Assembly: GCF_017357245.1 (NCBI RefSeq)
Contig: NZ_CP071612.1
Coordinates: 3,560,001-3,624,000, forward strand
Direction of reading: 5' to 3'
Length of the DNA stretch: 64,000 nucleotides
Origin: Rhizobium bangladeshense
GTDB lineage: Bacteria; Pseudomonadota; Alphaproteobacteria; Rhizobiales; Rhizobiaceae
Positions 35,950 to 45,885 of this stretch are shown one piece after another; the stretch's first letter is position 1; each line of letters begins with the position of its first letter. A program made the translations under genes and the position numbers. The notes beneath the pieces were generated by a model. That model saw only the letters and a program-made list of their open reading frames with translations. It was not told where the DNA came from and searched no databases.

Positions 35950-35979
35950 ATGCGATGGGTGGAAATCCACCCATCGCAT
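35950..35979. promoter_or_regulatory. Near-perfect 30-bp palindrome between the regulator and tctC
   Basis: ATGCGATGGGTGG (35950-35962) and CCACCCATCGCAT (35967-35979) pair perfectly over 13 bp with an AAAT centre. It lies 31 bp after the activator stop and ~170 bp upstream of the tctC ATG. It could be the terminator of the regulator operon (no T tract follows) or the upstream activator site for the DctD-like protein. Its length and position favour a protein site, but this is inference. Confidence 0.55.
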
Positions 35980-36010
35980 TCTGAGAAGGTGCCCATCAAG
36001 CAAGGCAGGG

Positions 36011-37341
36011 CTAGCTTTCAGTGATCATCATCCGCTTGTCGAGGCCGTATTTCTGCATCTTTTCGTAAAGAGTCTTGCGGGAAATGCCGAGCGACTCATA
36101 GACCGGCCTGAGGCTGCCGCCGTGCGCCACCAGCGCGCTGGCAATGACCCCTCGCTCGAATTCGGCGACCCGGTCCGCAAGCCCCGTCGCTTCCTCAGCC
36201 TGCCGTCCCCCATTATCGAGGCCGAGCACCAGACGATCGGCGGCGTTCCTGAGTTCGCGTACATTGCCGGGCCAGTCGCGCTGGCCAATGTCGGAGATCA
36301 CCTCCGGCGGCACCGCCACTTCGTCGCGGCCATAGCGGGCGGCGGCCTCCCGCACCAACTGCAGGAAAAGCAGTGGAACGTCCGCCCGCCGCTGCGAGAG
36401 CGATGGCACGTGCAGCGTCGCGACGTTCAGCCGGTAGAAAAGATCGGCGCGGAAGCGGCCGGCGGCTACCTCCGCTTCCAGATCCACCTTGCTCGTCGCG
36501 ATGAAGCGCACGTCGAGAGGCACGACCTCGTTCGATCCGAGCCTGGAGATCACCCGCTCCTGCAGCACCCGCAGGAACTTCGCCTGCAGATCGAAAGGCA
36601 TGGAGCCGATCTCGTCGAGCAGGATCGTGCCGCCGCGCCCATGCTCGAACTTTCCGTAGCGGGGCCTGACAGCGCCAGGAAAAGCGCCGGGCTCATGGCC
36701 GAAGAGCTCGCTCTCGATGAGGTTCGCTGGCAGCGCGGCGCAATTGATCGCAATAAATGGCCGGCTCGCGCGGGCGCTGATATCGTGAAGCGCGCGAGCG
36801 ACCACTTCCTTGCCCGCCCCGGTATCTCCCACGATGAGCGTATCGGCATCGCTGGCGCCGATCGCGCGGATGCGATAGCGCAGATCCACCATAACCTGAG
36901 TGCGCCCCGGCAGCCGCGCCTCGATGTCATCGCGTTTGCCGGCGACCGCCTTCAGCAGCCGGTTTTCGAGCACCAAGCCACGCCGCTCCATCGCCCGGCG
37001 GATGACGCCGGCGAGCATCTCAGGTGTGAACGGCTTCTCGATGAAATCATAGGCACCTTCGCGCATCGCCTTGACCGCAAGCTGTACGTCGCCGTGGCCG
37101 GTGACGAGAATGACAGGCACCTCCTGATCGATCTCGCGGATTTTCTGCATCAAAGTCATGCCGTCCATGCCGGGCATACGGATATCGCTGACGACGACGC
37201 CGGGAAAGCTGTAGCCGATCAGCTCCAGCACATGATCGCCGCTCGAAAAGGTCTCGACGCTGAAGCCGGAGAGCTCCAGCGCCTGCGCCGTCGAGCGGCG
37301 CAGTTCCTCCTCGTCGTCAACCAGCAGGATCTTGGCCTCGT

Positions 37342-37345
<4 letters not shown>
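36011..37345 (-). CDS. DctD-like sigma54-type response regulator with GAFPGA loop
   Basis: A 444-residue activator: receiver domain (1-120, phospho-acceptor Asp54 in VVSDIRMPG), AAA+ domain (about 140-370, Walker A GDTGAGKE at 173-180, Walker B GGTILLDEIG) and a Fis-type helix-turn-helix (about 400-440). The loop that normally reads GAFTGA and contacts sigma54 is GAFPGA here (residues 220-225). The start overlaps the kinase stop as ATGA. It probably regulates the adjacent tctCBA operon, but I could not find a GG-N10-GC sigma54 promoter in front of tctC. Confidence 0.9.
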
Positions 37346-39141
<1,796 letters not shown>

Positions 39142-39323
39142 GAGCGCCGCGATGGCACGATATCTCGAAGACAGATCCGCTCCTCCCTTCTGCCTTCACT
39201 CCCCAGCAAGGCATGCCCGACGCCTCAGTTTAATGAGGCAAGCGAGGATTTCCAAGGGCTCGCCGAAACTTGACACTCGGCAGGGACGGATGTCCTATTG
39301 CTGCACCGCAAGGAGACCCGCTC

Positions 39324-39986
39324 ATGAGCGACGACCAGACGCCCGCCGACAGCAAGCTCACCAACTCCAAGCGCCGCTGGGCGTCCGAGGGCAAGTTCCT
39401 GACCGGCCGCATCAGCAGGCCGGACACGGAACGCCTGCCGCCCGGCCAGCACCTCGTCAAGAACTGGCCGGTGCTCGATCTCGGGCAGCAGCCGGTCATT
39501 TCCACCGAGAGCTGGCGGCTTGAAGTGCGCGGCCTGGTCGAAACGACGCTCACCCTTGCCTGGGCCGATTTTCAGGCCATCGAGCAGAGCACCAGGGTCA
39601 GCGACATCCACTGCGTCACTACTTGGTCGCGCTACGATAACAAATGGAACGGCGTTTCGACGCGTGATCTGCTCGACCGCGCCATGCCGAATCCGGAAGC
39701 AGCCTTCGTCATGCTGACAAGTTACGACGGCTATACCACCAATCTGCCGCTTGCCGATTTCGCTGCCGAGGACGCGATCCTGGCGACCTCCTGGGAAGGC
39801 CTACCGCTGACACCGGAGCACGGTGGGCCGATGCGCCTCGTCGTGCCGCATCTTTATTTCTGGAAGAGCGCCAAGTGGCTGCGCCGCATCGAACTGCTAG
39901 CCGCTGACGAAGCCGGTTTCTGGGAAAAGAACGGCTACCACATGTATGGTGATCCGTGGCGCGAGCAGCGCTATTCCGACGACTGA
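39324..39986 (+). CDS. Cytoplasmic molybdopterin-dependent oxidoreductase (sulfite-oxidase/YedY fold)
   Basis: A 220-residue protein of the oxidoreductase molybdopterin-binding family. The Mo-ligand Cys is in VSDIHCVTTWSRYDNKW, with WEGLPLTPEHGGPMRLVVPH typical of the domain. No Tat or Sec signal and no dimerisation domain are present, so it should be a compact cytoplasmic member, unlike periplasmic MsrP. ATG 39324 has AAGGAG 8 nt upstream; the longer frame to 39270 is not chosen. It converges with the cbtA-linked unknown gene, overlapping it by 16 nt. Substrate unknown. Confidence 0.87.
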   Translation: MSDDQTPADSKLTNSKRRWASEGKFLTGRISRPDTERLPPGQHLVKNWPVLDLGQQPVISTESWRLEVRGLVETTLTLAWADFQAIEQSTRVSDIHCVTTWSRYDNKWNGVSTRDLLDRAMPNPEAAFVMLTSYDGYTTNLPLADFAAEDAILATSWEGLPLTPEHGGPMRLVVPHLYFWKSAKWLRRIELLAADEAGFWEKNGYHMYGDPWREQRYSDD

Positions 39987-40594
39987 GCCTTCGGCCGCAG
40001 GACGTGGCGAAGCGCAAGCACCGCGAGACCGAACAGAGCGGCCAGCCCCGTCAGTGACGCCATGCTGGCAGGATGAAGCGGCACCCTGCTCCAATTCGGC
40101 TTGACGATATTGGCGGTGTTAAAGGCCTCGCCGCTGAACTGGCAGGTGATGAAGGCAAGCCCGCGGCCCGCCATCTCGGCGTCGATGGCCGAGATGATTT
40201 CGCCCGCCGCGGCCGCCTCGCGCGGCATCTCACGCATCGCCATCAGCACGGCTTTCGTCGCCGCGAGATAGGCGTGGGCGCATTCGTTGAACGGGCTTTG
40301 CTCGTCCGTCACGCTCCCCGGCATCTGTCCCCAGAGGCAGTAGGAATACTGAATTTCCGCGTAGTTCAGGACACGCCGGAACGGTTCGTTCGTATCGGCC
40401 GCCCGTGATGCCAGCATGCTGATCTTGCTGCGATAATCCGAAATGACCGCCATTTCGCCGTGGGAAATTGCCGGAATCTCGAGGCCGGCATGGGTGCCGC
40501 CAGAGCTGCCCCCATGGGCAAGAGCACTTCCGATAAACATTGGCAACAGGCTTGCGATGAGACTGAGAAAAGCAAACCTGCCGATACGCCGCAT
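39971..40594 (-). CDS. Unknown secreted or membrane-anchored protein in the cbtBA operon
   Basis: A 206-residue protein I do not recognise. It has a signal peptide (about 1-26, ending GSALA), a His/Gly-rich mature N terminus (HGGSSGGTHAG), a helical middle with Cys residues in YCLWGQ, NECAH and ITCQF, and a C-terminal hydrophobic helix (about 178-198) followed by basic residues, so it is likely anchored with its bulk in the periplasm. Its ATG shares one base with the cbtA stop (TGATG), placing it under the same cobalamin riboswitch. A cobalt-binding or delivery role is plausible but unproven. Confidence 0.75.
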   Translation of the reverse strand: MRRIGRFAFLSLIASLLPMFIGSALAHGGSSGGTHAGLEIPAISHGEMAVISDYRSKISMLASRAADTNEPFRRVLNYAEIQYSYCLWGQMPGSVTDEQSPFNECAHAYLAATKAVLMAMREMPREAAAAGEIISAIDAEMAGRGLAFITCQFSGEAFNTANIVKPNWSRVPLHPASMASLTGLAALFGLAVLALRHVLRPKAQSSE

Positions 40595-41328
40595 CACCGG
40601 AGCGCCGGCCGCAGTCCGCTCTTGGCGACAAGATGCCGTTCTGCCAGCACTCCGAAAACAAGGCCGAGCGCTGCCCAAAGGATCGCGTGCATGCCAAGCG
40701 TGGTCGCGCGGAACCGCCAGAGCACCGTGGCCGAGAAATTCTCCGGCACCTCGTTGATCGGCGGCAGCAGATAGAGAACCGCGCCGATGAAGACGAGATA
40801 GGCGATGCCGGCGATGATCGCGCCGTTCCAGAGACCGAAGCGCTCGCCAAGGCGTCGCGACAGCGCGATCGCCGCAATCAGCGAGGCGAGCGAAACGACG
40901 ATCATCAGGAAGAACAGTTCGGTCCTGACACCGATCGTATCGGAACTGCCGACCGCCGGCGGGTTGGCCGGATACTTGATGCCGGGAACCAGAACGACCG
41001 CCACGAAGGCGGCAAGGGCGATGACGGCCGAGGTGCCGCGGGGCGAAAGCCTGCCGAAGCGGCCGTGCACGAAAGCGAAGGTGAGCGAGAAAAGCCCGCC
41101 GACGGCGATGCAGTAGGCCATGACGCCTGTGAAAAGGCCGAGACCGGCCTGCGTGGCACGGCTGACGATTTCAGGCTCGGCAGCTTCGCCCGCCGCCTGA
41201 GCGTTAGCCTCCTCGAAGGCGATCGCCGCATCGACCAGCGGCTCGCCGACGGTATGGGCGAAGACAAAAACGAGGATACCAGCAATCAGGCCCGCGAGCA
41301 TGCCGCGAAGCAGAAGGTTTCCAACCAT
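40594..41328 (-). CDS. cbtA: CbtA-family membrane protein, putative cobalt transporter subunit
   Basis: A 244-residue membrane protein with about six helices. It begins MVGNLLLRGMLAGLIAGILVF, and GIKYPANPPAVGSSDTIGVR is the characteristic internal loop. CbtA and CbtB are predicted cobalt carrier subunits because they are found under B12 riboswitches and beside cobalamin genes; biochemical proof is limited. It starts 12 bp after cbtB and is coupled to the downstream unknown gene. Confidence 0.88.
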   Translation of the reverse strand: MVGNLLLRGMLAGLIAGILVFVFAHTVGEPLVDAAIAFEEANAQAAGEAAEPEIVSRATQAGLGLFTGVMAYCIAVGGLFSLTFAFVHGRFGRLSPRGTSAVIALAAFVAVVLVPGIKYPANPPAVGSSDTIGVRTELFFLMIVVSLASLIAAIALSRRLGERFGLWNGAIIAGIAYLVFIGAVLYLLPPINEVPENFSATVLWRFRATTLGMHAILWAALGLVFGVLAERHLVAKSGLRPALR

Positions 41329-41340
41329 GTCAGTATTCCC

Positions 41341-41550
41341 TTAGTGGCAGGGAAAGCCGAGGAGATGGCGGGCATCATGCACGAATTCGTGCACATACAT
41401 GCCGTTGAACAGCGCCATCGCGCCTTCCTCGGTGCCGACGAAATAAAGAACGATCAGCATCAGCAGACCGCCGAAAATCCCCCAGGGAAGGATATCGCCG
41501 GCGGGGATCGGAGTCGGCGCAGCGACGGGCGCGAAAGTGGTGTCAGACAT
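41341..41550 (-). CDS. cbtB: CbtB, small His-tailed cobalt transporter subunit
   Basis: A 69-residue protein with one membrane helix (about 22-39) and a C-terminal metal-ligand-rich tail, MYVHEFVHDARHLLGFPCH, with four His and a Cys. This is the CbtB signature. ATG 41550 has GGAGG 5 nt upstream; the open frame upstream is riboswitch sequence and not protein. First gene of a cobalamin-riboswitch operon with cbtA and an unknown gene. Confidence 0.9.
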   Translation of the reverse strand: MSDTTFAPVAAPTPIPAGDILPWGIFGGLLMLIVLYFVGTEEGAMALFNGMYVHEFVHDARHLLGFPCH

Positions 41551-41584
41551 GTATTCCTCCGGAATGACGCGTTCAGTCGAAAGA

Positions 41585-41690
41585 GTGTTGTGCGGCAGGG
41601 TCTGACTTCCAGCGCGATGAGCTTTCGACACGCTGGTCACAGTGGCGCGACCGCGCCGGATTTCCACCGGCTTCCAAACCCGCAACAGCA
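41585..41690 (-). promoter_or_regulatory. Cobalamin (AdoCbl) riboswitch upstream of cbtB
   Basis: On the minus strand the leader contains GGAAGCCGGTGGAAATCCGG, then the B12 box GCCACTGTG (41638-41646 reversed), and the closing segment AAGTCAGACCCTG (41596-41608 reversed), in the order of the class I cobalamin aptamer. P1 arms are about 41680-41690 and 41585-41595. The cbtB ribosome site lies ~25 nt further on, so ligand binding probably sequesters it and lowers cobalt import when cobalamin is plentiful. Confidence 0.92.
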
Positions 41691-41692
41691 CG

Positions 41693-41722
41693 TTTATATC
41701 TGCACGCCGAAGAAACTGTCAA
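41693..41722 (-). promoter_or_regulatory. Sigma70 promoter of the cbtBA operon
   Basis: A perfect TTGACA (-35, 41717-41722) and TATAAA (-10, 41693-41698) with an 18-bp spacer (ATATAA with 17 bp is the alternative reading). Transcription would start at about 41686, at the 5' edge of the riboswitch. Confidence 0.75.
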
Positions 41723-41781
41723 CGTAACTTCACGAAGCGGCAAAGGCCGTCCCCATTCCATCCTCGGAGATCAGAACAACC

Positions 41782-42336
41782 GTGAATACGCGCCTCACCT
41801 GGATCTGCCACGGCGCGACGGCGGCGAACCGCAAGGCCCGGTTTCCGCTCGACGAACCGTTGGAAGAAAAGGCAGTGGAAGAAGCAGCCAGGGTCGCTGC
41901 GCTCCCTCACGCGGATCGTATTGTCACCAGCCCCGCCTTGCGCGCCCGCCAGACGGCCGACGCGCTCCTTCTCGAAGGGCGGATAGACCCATCGCTCCGC
42001 GACTGCGATCACGGTCGTTGGGCTGGCAGGTCGATCCAGGCGATCGAGTCGGAAGAGCCGGAAAACCTCATGGCCTGGATGACCGAGCCGGAGGCGGCCC
42101 CTCATGGCGGCGAGAGCCTTCTTGACCTGCGGAAGCGCGTCGCTGGCTGGATGGAGGCGCAGTCCGAGCAGGGCGGTCACGTCATCGCTGTCAGCCATGC
42201 GGCCGTCATCCGGGCGGCCGTCGCGCATGTGCTTCAGGCGCCGCCCTCCTCCTTCTGGCTGACCGACGTCGAACCACTCGCCATCCTTCGCATGACAAGC
42301 AATGGAAGCCGCTGGTGTTTGCGCTTCCAGCATTAG
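41782..42336 (+). CDS. Histidine-phosphatase-family protein with altered RHG motif
   Basis: A 184-residue protein of the phosphoglycerate-mutase-like clan, size and pattern like CobC/alpha-ribazole phosphatase. The catalytic segment reads WICHGATAANRKARFPL: the phospho-acceptor His10 is present, but the preceding Arg of RHG is Cys9. TSPALRARQTADAL, DHGRWAG and VSHAAVIRAAVAH (second catalytic His) are conserved. The start is GTG 41782. It is divergent from the riboswitch-controlled cbtB operon, which supports a cobalamin-related role, but it may be another small phosphatase. Confidence 0.82.
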   Translation: MNTRLTWICHGATAANRKARFPLDEPLEEKAVEEAARVAALPHADRIVTSPALRARQTADALLLEGRIDPSLRDCDHGRWAGRSIQAIESEEPENLMAWMTEPEAAPHGGESLLDLRKRVAGWMEAQSEQGGHVIAVSHAAVIRAAVAHVLQAPPSSFWLTDVEPLAILRMTSNGSRWCLRFQH

Positions 42337-42410
42337 AGATTCCTTATTTTCTCCAGCCTTGCACAAGCAAATCGCGTCATCCCTGTTGAACCCGGTTTTG
42401 CGGGGACTAC

Positions 42411-42427
42411 TTCCTTGTCCCAAGGAG
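42411..42427 (+). promoter_or_regulatory. Hairpin sequestering a ribosome binding site
   Basis: TCCTTG (42412-42417) pairs perfectly with CAAGGA (42421-42426) across a 3-nt loop, with a further T-G pair outside. The downstream arm contains the AAGGAG ribosome site of the 38-residue ORF at 42436. Such a stem could lower or temperature-gate translation. Confidence 0.45.
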
Positions 42428-42435
42428 ATGGAAGA

Positions 42436-42552
42436 ATGGCATATGATTGGAGTGGAGAGCGTACGCGGCGCCTGCGGTTGATGCGCGTCGCCACGTTCAC
42501 GCTTCTGGCCGGTCTCATCCTCAGCGTTCCGCTGTTGATCGTCACCGCCTGA
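42436..42552 (+). CDS. 38-residue single-helix membrane protein
   Basis: A very short gene: residues 1-15 are polar and basic (MAYDWSGERTRRLRL) and 16-38 form one hydrophobic helix (TFTLLAGLILSVPLLIV). AAGGAG lies 8 nt upstream of ATG 42436 and a perfect 10-bp hairpin terminator begins 10 bp after the stop, so it looks like an independent transcription unit. The basic N terminus suggests the N-in orientation. No family recognised; its function is unknown. Confidence 0.65.
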   Translation: MAYDWSGERTRRLRLMRVATFTLLAGLILSVPLLIVTA

Positions 42553-42562
42553 AGCACGAGAA

Positions 42563-42593
42563 AAGGCGAGCGATGCGTCAGCACGCTCGCCTT
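42563..42593 (+). terminator. Terminator after the 38-residue ORF
   Basis: AAGGCGAGCG (42563-42572) and CGCTCGCCTT (42584-42593) form a perfect 10-bp stem with an 11-nt loop; a T-rich tail (CGTTCTTCT) follows. Confidence 0.75.
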
Positions 42594-42806
42594 CGTTCTT
42601 CTGGGGCATCTTTTCGGCCTGAACCTGCAGCAAGATTTTTCTCCTGAACGGGACCGGCGAAACAGCGTCGGTGCCGATCCTGGCTGCATTGCAACGCTGC
42701 CGACGGCCAACCTCAAACTGCCCCCTCTGATAATTCGCCTTCTAGTTTCAACGAACATTTCAGATTTTTGTGATATCCCGGCGCGGGTGGAGATGGAGAA
42801 GGCATA

Positions 42807-44375
42807 ATGCCGGTGTTTTTCCAGAGCAGGGCCGGAAGGCAATGCATGTCGATCGTCGGTTTGGGGATAACCCTCTGGCTCCTCGCTGCCTTGCTGCAGT
42901 TCGACGACAGCCTGGTTTCCTTCATGACCGCATTCGGCAACTACGGCGCCGACAAGCTCGTTCTGGGGCTCGGCATCGCCGGCGCCATGAGCTTCATCTA
43001 TTCGGTCCTGCGTATTGCCGATCTGCGCAAGGAAATGGAACTGCGGGTCGCCGCCCAGGCGAAGGCCGACTGGACGGCAACTCACGACCACCTGACTAAG
43101 CTGCCGAACCGCTACGCCTTCGAGCGCAAAATTCTCTCACGGCCGGTCAGGAACGACGACGAAATCCAGGAATGGGACAACAGCGTCACCATCTTCTCCG
43201 TAGACCTCGACGGCTTCAAGAAAGTCAACGATCTTGTCGGCCACAAGGGCGGCGACGTATTGTTGATCGAAGTGGCTAGACGCATCTGCGCGCTCGGCAA
43301 TGCCGATTGCGTCTACCGGTTCGGCGGTGATGAATTCATCATCGTTGCCTTCGCTCTGACGGCGGAGCGCGAGGAACGTTTCGCCAAGCTGTTGATCCAG
43401 GCCGTCACCCGACCGATTCATATCGACGGATTTGCCGTAGAAGTTGGCGCCAGCGTCGGTTACGATCGATGGGTCGAGGGCAGCGAACCGCTGGGAGACG
43501 CCGCCCATCGTGCTGACCTCGCCATGTATGAGGCCAAATCACGCGGCCCCAACCATTATCTCGTCTTCGAAACTTCGATGCAGGACAAAGTAACGGAGCG
43601 CGCTTCCCTGGAGGCCAGACTGCGCGCCGCAATCGCCACCAAAGCTATCAAGCCGTTCTATCAACCGCTGATCGACCTGAAGACTGGCCAGCTTTGCGGT
43701 TTCGAAGCCCTCGCACGCTGGATAGACGAGGATGGTGTCAACATTCCGCCGCCTGTTTTCATCGACATCGCCGAAGAAACCGGGATGATCACCGCCTTGT
43801 TCGAGGATCTCCTTGCTCAGGCCTGCAGCGATGCGCTCACCTGGCCGGCGCATGTCATGCTGTCATTCAACGTCTCCGCGGTGCAGATGGAAGACCGGCT
43901 GTTGACGTCCCGCATCCTTAAGGTCCTTTCCGCAAGCCGGCTGCCGCCACAGCGCCTTGAAATTGAGATTACCGAAAACGCGCTGATACAGGATCCCGCT
44001 GTCGCCGCCGTTATTCTCGAAGAGCTGCATGCCGCCGGCATCCAGATCGCCCTCGACGATTTCGGCACTGGCTATTCGAGCCTCGCCCAGCTCGCCCGCT
44101 ACCGCTTCGACAAGATCAAGATCGACAAAAGCTTCATCGCCACTTATCGCGACGACGAACGCCAGGAAAAGATCGTCCGCGCCATGCTTGGCCTCGGCAG
44201 AAGCCTCAACATCAAGACGACCGCGGAAGGCGTCGAGGAACACGGCCAGCTTGCCTTCCTGCTGCAGCTCGGCTGCGACGTCGGCCAGGGCTATCTTTTC
44301 GGCAAGGCGATGCCCGCCGACGAGGCCAGCATCTTCATCCGCAATCGTAATGCCAATCTGGCATCGAGGGCCTGA
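42807..44375 (+). CDS. Membrane-bound diguanylate cyclase/phosphodiesterase (GGDEF-EAL)
   Basis: A 522-residue c-di-GMP enzyme. Two hydrophobic helices (about 14-32 and 50-69) precede the GGDEF domain (about 85-250, RFGGDEF at 171-177) and the EAL domain (about 265-510: FEALARW, EITENAL, DDFGTGYSSL, KIDKSFI, AEGVEE). Catalytic motifs of both domains look intact. The inhibitory RxxD site five residues before GGDEF is absent (GNAD). There is no recognisable sensory domain between helices beyond a short periplasmic loop. GGAGAAGG precedes ATG 42807. Confidence 0.93.
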   Translation: MPVFFQSRAGRQCMSIVGLGITLWLLAALLQFDDSLVSFMTAFGNYGADKLVLGLGIAGAMSFIYSVLRIADLRKEMELRVAAQAKADWTATHDHLTKLPNRYAFERKILSRPVRNDDEIQEWDNSVTIFSVDLDGFKKVNDLVGHKGGDVLLIEVARRICALGNADCVYRFGGDEFIIVAFALTAEREERFAKLLIQAVTRPIHIDGFAVEVGASVGYDRWVEGSEPLGDAAHRADLAMYEAKSRGPNHYLVFETSMQDKVTERASLEARLRAAIATKAIKPFYQPLIDLKTGQLCGFEALARWIDEDGVNIPPPVFIDIAEETGMITALFEDLLAQACSDALTWPAHVMLSFNVSAVQMEDRLLTSRILKVLSASRLPPQRLEIEITENALIQDPAVAAVILEELHAAGIQIALDDFGTGYSSLAQLARYRFDKIKIDKSFIATYRDDERQEKIVRAMLGLGRSLNIKTTAEGVEEHGQLAFLLQLGCDVGQGYLFGKAMPADEASIFIRNRNANLASRA

Positions 44376-44447
44376 CCCCCGCGCAATTCAGCAGACTGCC
44401 CAAGCTTCGGGTCGCCCCCTACGCATCGTCAGCATAACTCGCGCCGG

Positions 44448-44465
44448 CCGGCCATTGCAGGCCGG
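44448..44465 (+). terminator. GC-rich hairpin after the GGDEF-EAL gene
   Basis: CCGGCC (44448-44453) and GGCCGG (44460-44465) with an ATTGCA loop, bordered by AACTC and GAGTT that may extend the stem. Only a short T-rich tail follows, so it is a weak terminator. The remaining 170 bp to ackA shows no other clear element. Confidence 0.4.
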
Positions 44466-44635
44466 AGTTCTTGCCCTCATTGTGCCGTGAGATCCGATGA
44501 CAGCACGGTCGGGGGTCGAGGCCGGCAGGCGTGGCGATCGGCCGAAGTGACGGCGACCGCCGAAGGATGCCTTTCCAGCGCGAGTTTTGGCGCTAAGTTC
44601 GGCCATCGTGACGACGGCGCGGAGTCTCTGAAGAC

Positions 44636-45814
44636 ATGTCATCCACCGACCTCCTCCTGACCTTCAATGCCGGCTCATCGACGGTGAAGATCGGCATCTT
44701 TTCAATCGAGGGCGCCGAGGCACGGCACCTCGGCAAGGGTGTCATCGATCTCCGCGCCGAACCGCTCTCCCTCGGCCTGACCAAGGGGTCGCAGAGAGTT
44801 GACATGCCGCTCAAAGCGAAGCTGACGGACGATCTGCACGGGGTCATCGACGAGACCTTCACGCTTCTCGCCGATCATTTCGATATGACTGCCGCTGCCG
44901 CTGCCGGCCACCGCGTCGTTCATGGCGGTGAGCGCTTCACGAGCGCCGTCGCGCTAGATGACGACGCTATCGAGGGGATCGAAGCCCTGATACCGCTCGC
45001 CCCCCTGCACCAGCCGCAAGCGCTACGCTTCATCCACGCGCTCCGCCATCTGAAGCCGCATCTTTTGCAGATGGCCTCCTTCGATACCGCCTTCCATTCC
45101 ACGCAGGACGATCTGGTTCGCCGCCTCGCGATACCGCGGTCCTTGCATGACGAGGGGATCAAGCGTTACGGCTTCCACGGGCTTTCCTATAAGTTCATCG
45201 CTGGCGAACTTGCGCGCAGGGCACCGCATGCGGCAAAGGCCGTGGTCGCCCATCTCGGCAGCGGCGCCAGCCTCTGTGCGCTGGAAAACGGCATCAGCCG
45301 CGACTGCAGCATGGGCTTTTCGACCCTCGACGGCATCCCGATGGCGACTCGCCCGGGCTGGCTCGATCCCGGCGTCATCCTGCATCTGGCAGGAGAGAGA
45401 AAGCGATCCCTGCGAGAGATCGAGGATTTGCTCTATCACCGCTCAGGCCTGCTCGGCGTTTCCGGCATCAGCGCCGACACGCGCTATCTGTTGAAGGACG
45501 GCCGGCCGGAAGCGCGCCAGGCGATCGACCTCTTCACGCTGCGAATTGCCGGCGAGATCGGCCGCATGGCGGTAACGCTCGGCGGCCTCGATGCCGTCGT
45601 CTTCACCGCCGGCATAGGCGAGCATCAGCCGGATGTCCGCGCCGGCGTGGCGGAACGGCTGTCCTGGCTCGGCCTTTCGATCGACGAGAAAGCCAATGCC
45701 GCCAATGGTTTCATGATCAGCACCAGGGAAAGCCCCATGGCCGCCCATGTCATTGCCACGGACGAAGAACAGGTGATCGCCGATGAGGCGCTGTCCGTTC
45801 TTCGCGCCCGCTGA
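44636..45814 (+). CDS. ackA: Acetate kinase
   Basis: A 392-residue cytoplasmic kinase interconverting acetyl phosphate plus ADP with acetate plus [15 protein letters not shown] (about 11-22), [39 protein letters not shown] and FTAGIGEH cover all the family motifs. It lies 71 bp upstream of phosphoketolase on the same strand, so together they convert xylulose 5-phosphate to acetate and ATP without phosphotransacetylase. Confidence 0.95.
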   Translation: MSSTDLLLTFNAGSSTVKIGIFSIEGAEARHLGKGVIDLRAEPLSLGLTKGSQRVDMPLKAKLTDDLHGVIDETFTLLADHFDMTAAAAAGHRVVHGGERFTSAVALDDDAIEGIEALIPLAPLHQPQALRFIHALRHLKPHLLQMASFDTAFHSTQDDLVRRLAIPRSLHDEGIKRYGFHGLSYKFIAGELARRAPHAAKAVVAHLGSGASLCALENGISRDCSMGFSTLDGIPMATRPGWLDPGVILHLAGERKRSLREIEDLLYHRSGLLGVSGISADTRYLLKDGRPEARQAIDLFTLRIAGEIGRMAVTLGGLDAVVFTAGIGEHQPDVRAGVAERLSWLGLSIDEKANAANGFMISTRESPMAAHVIATDEEQVIADEALSVLRAR

Positions 45815-45885
45815 TCCAAATCAATGGCGCGCCGGCGCCGGCGGCTAGAATTGACGTTGAAAGCATTTTCGAACGGGAGAAGCCC

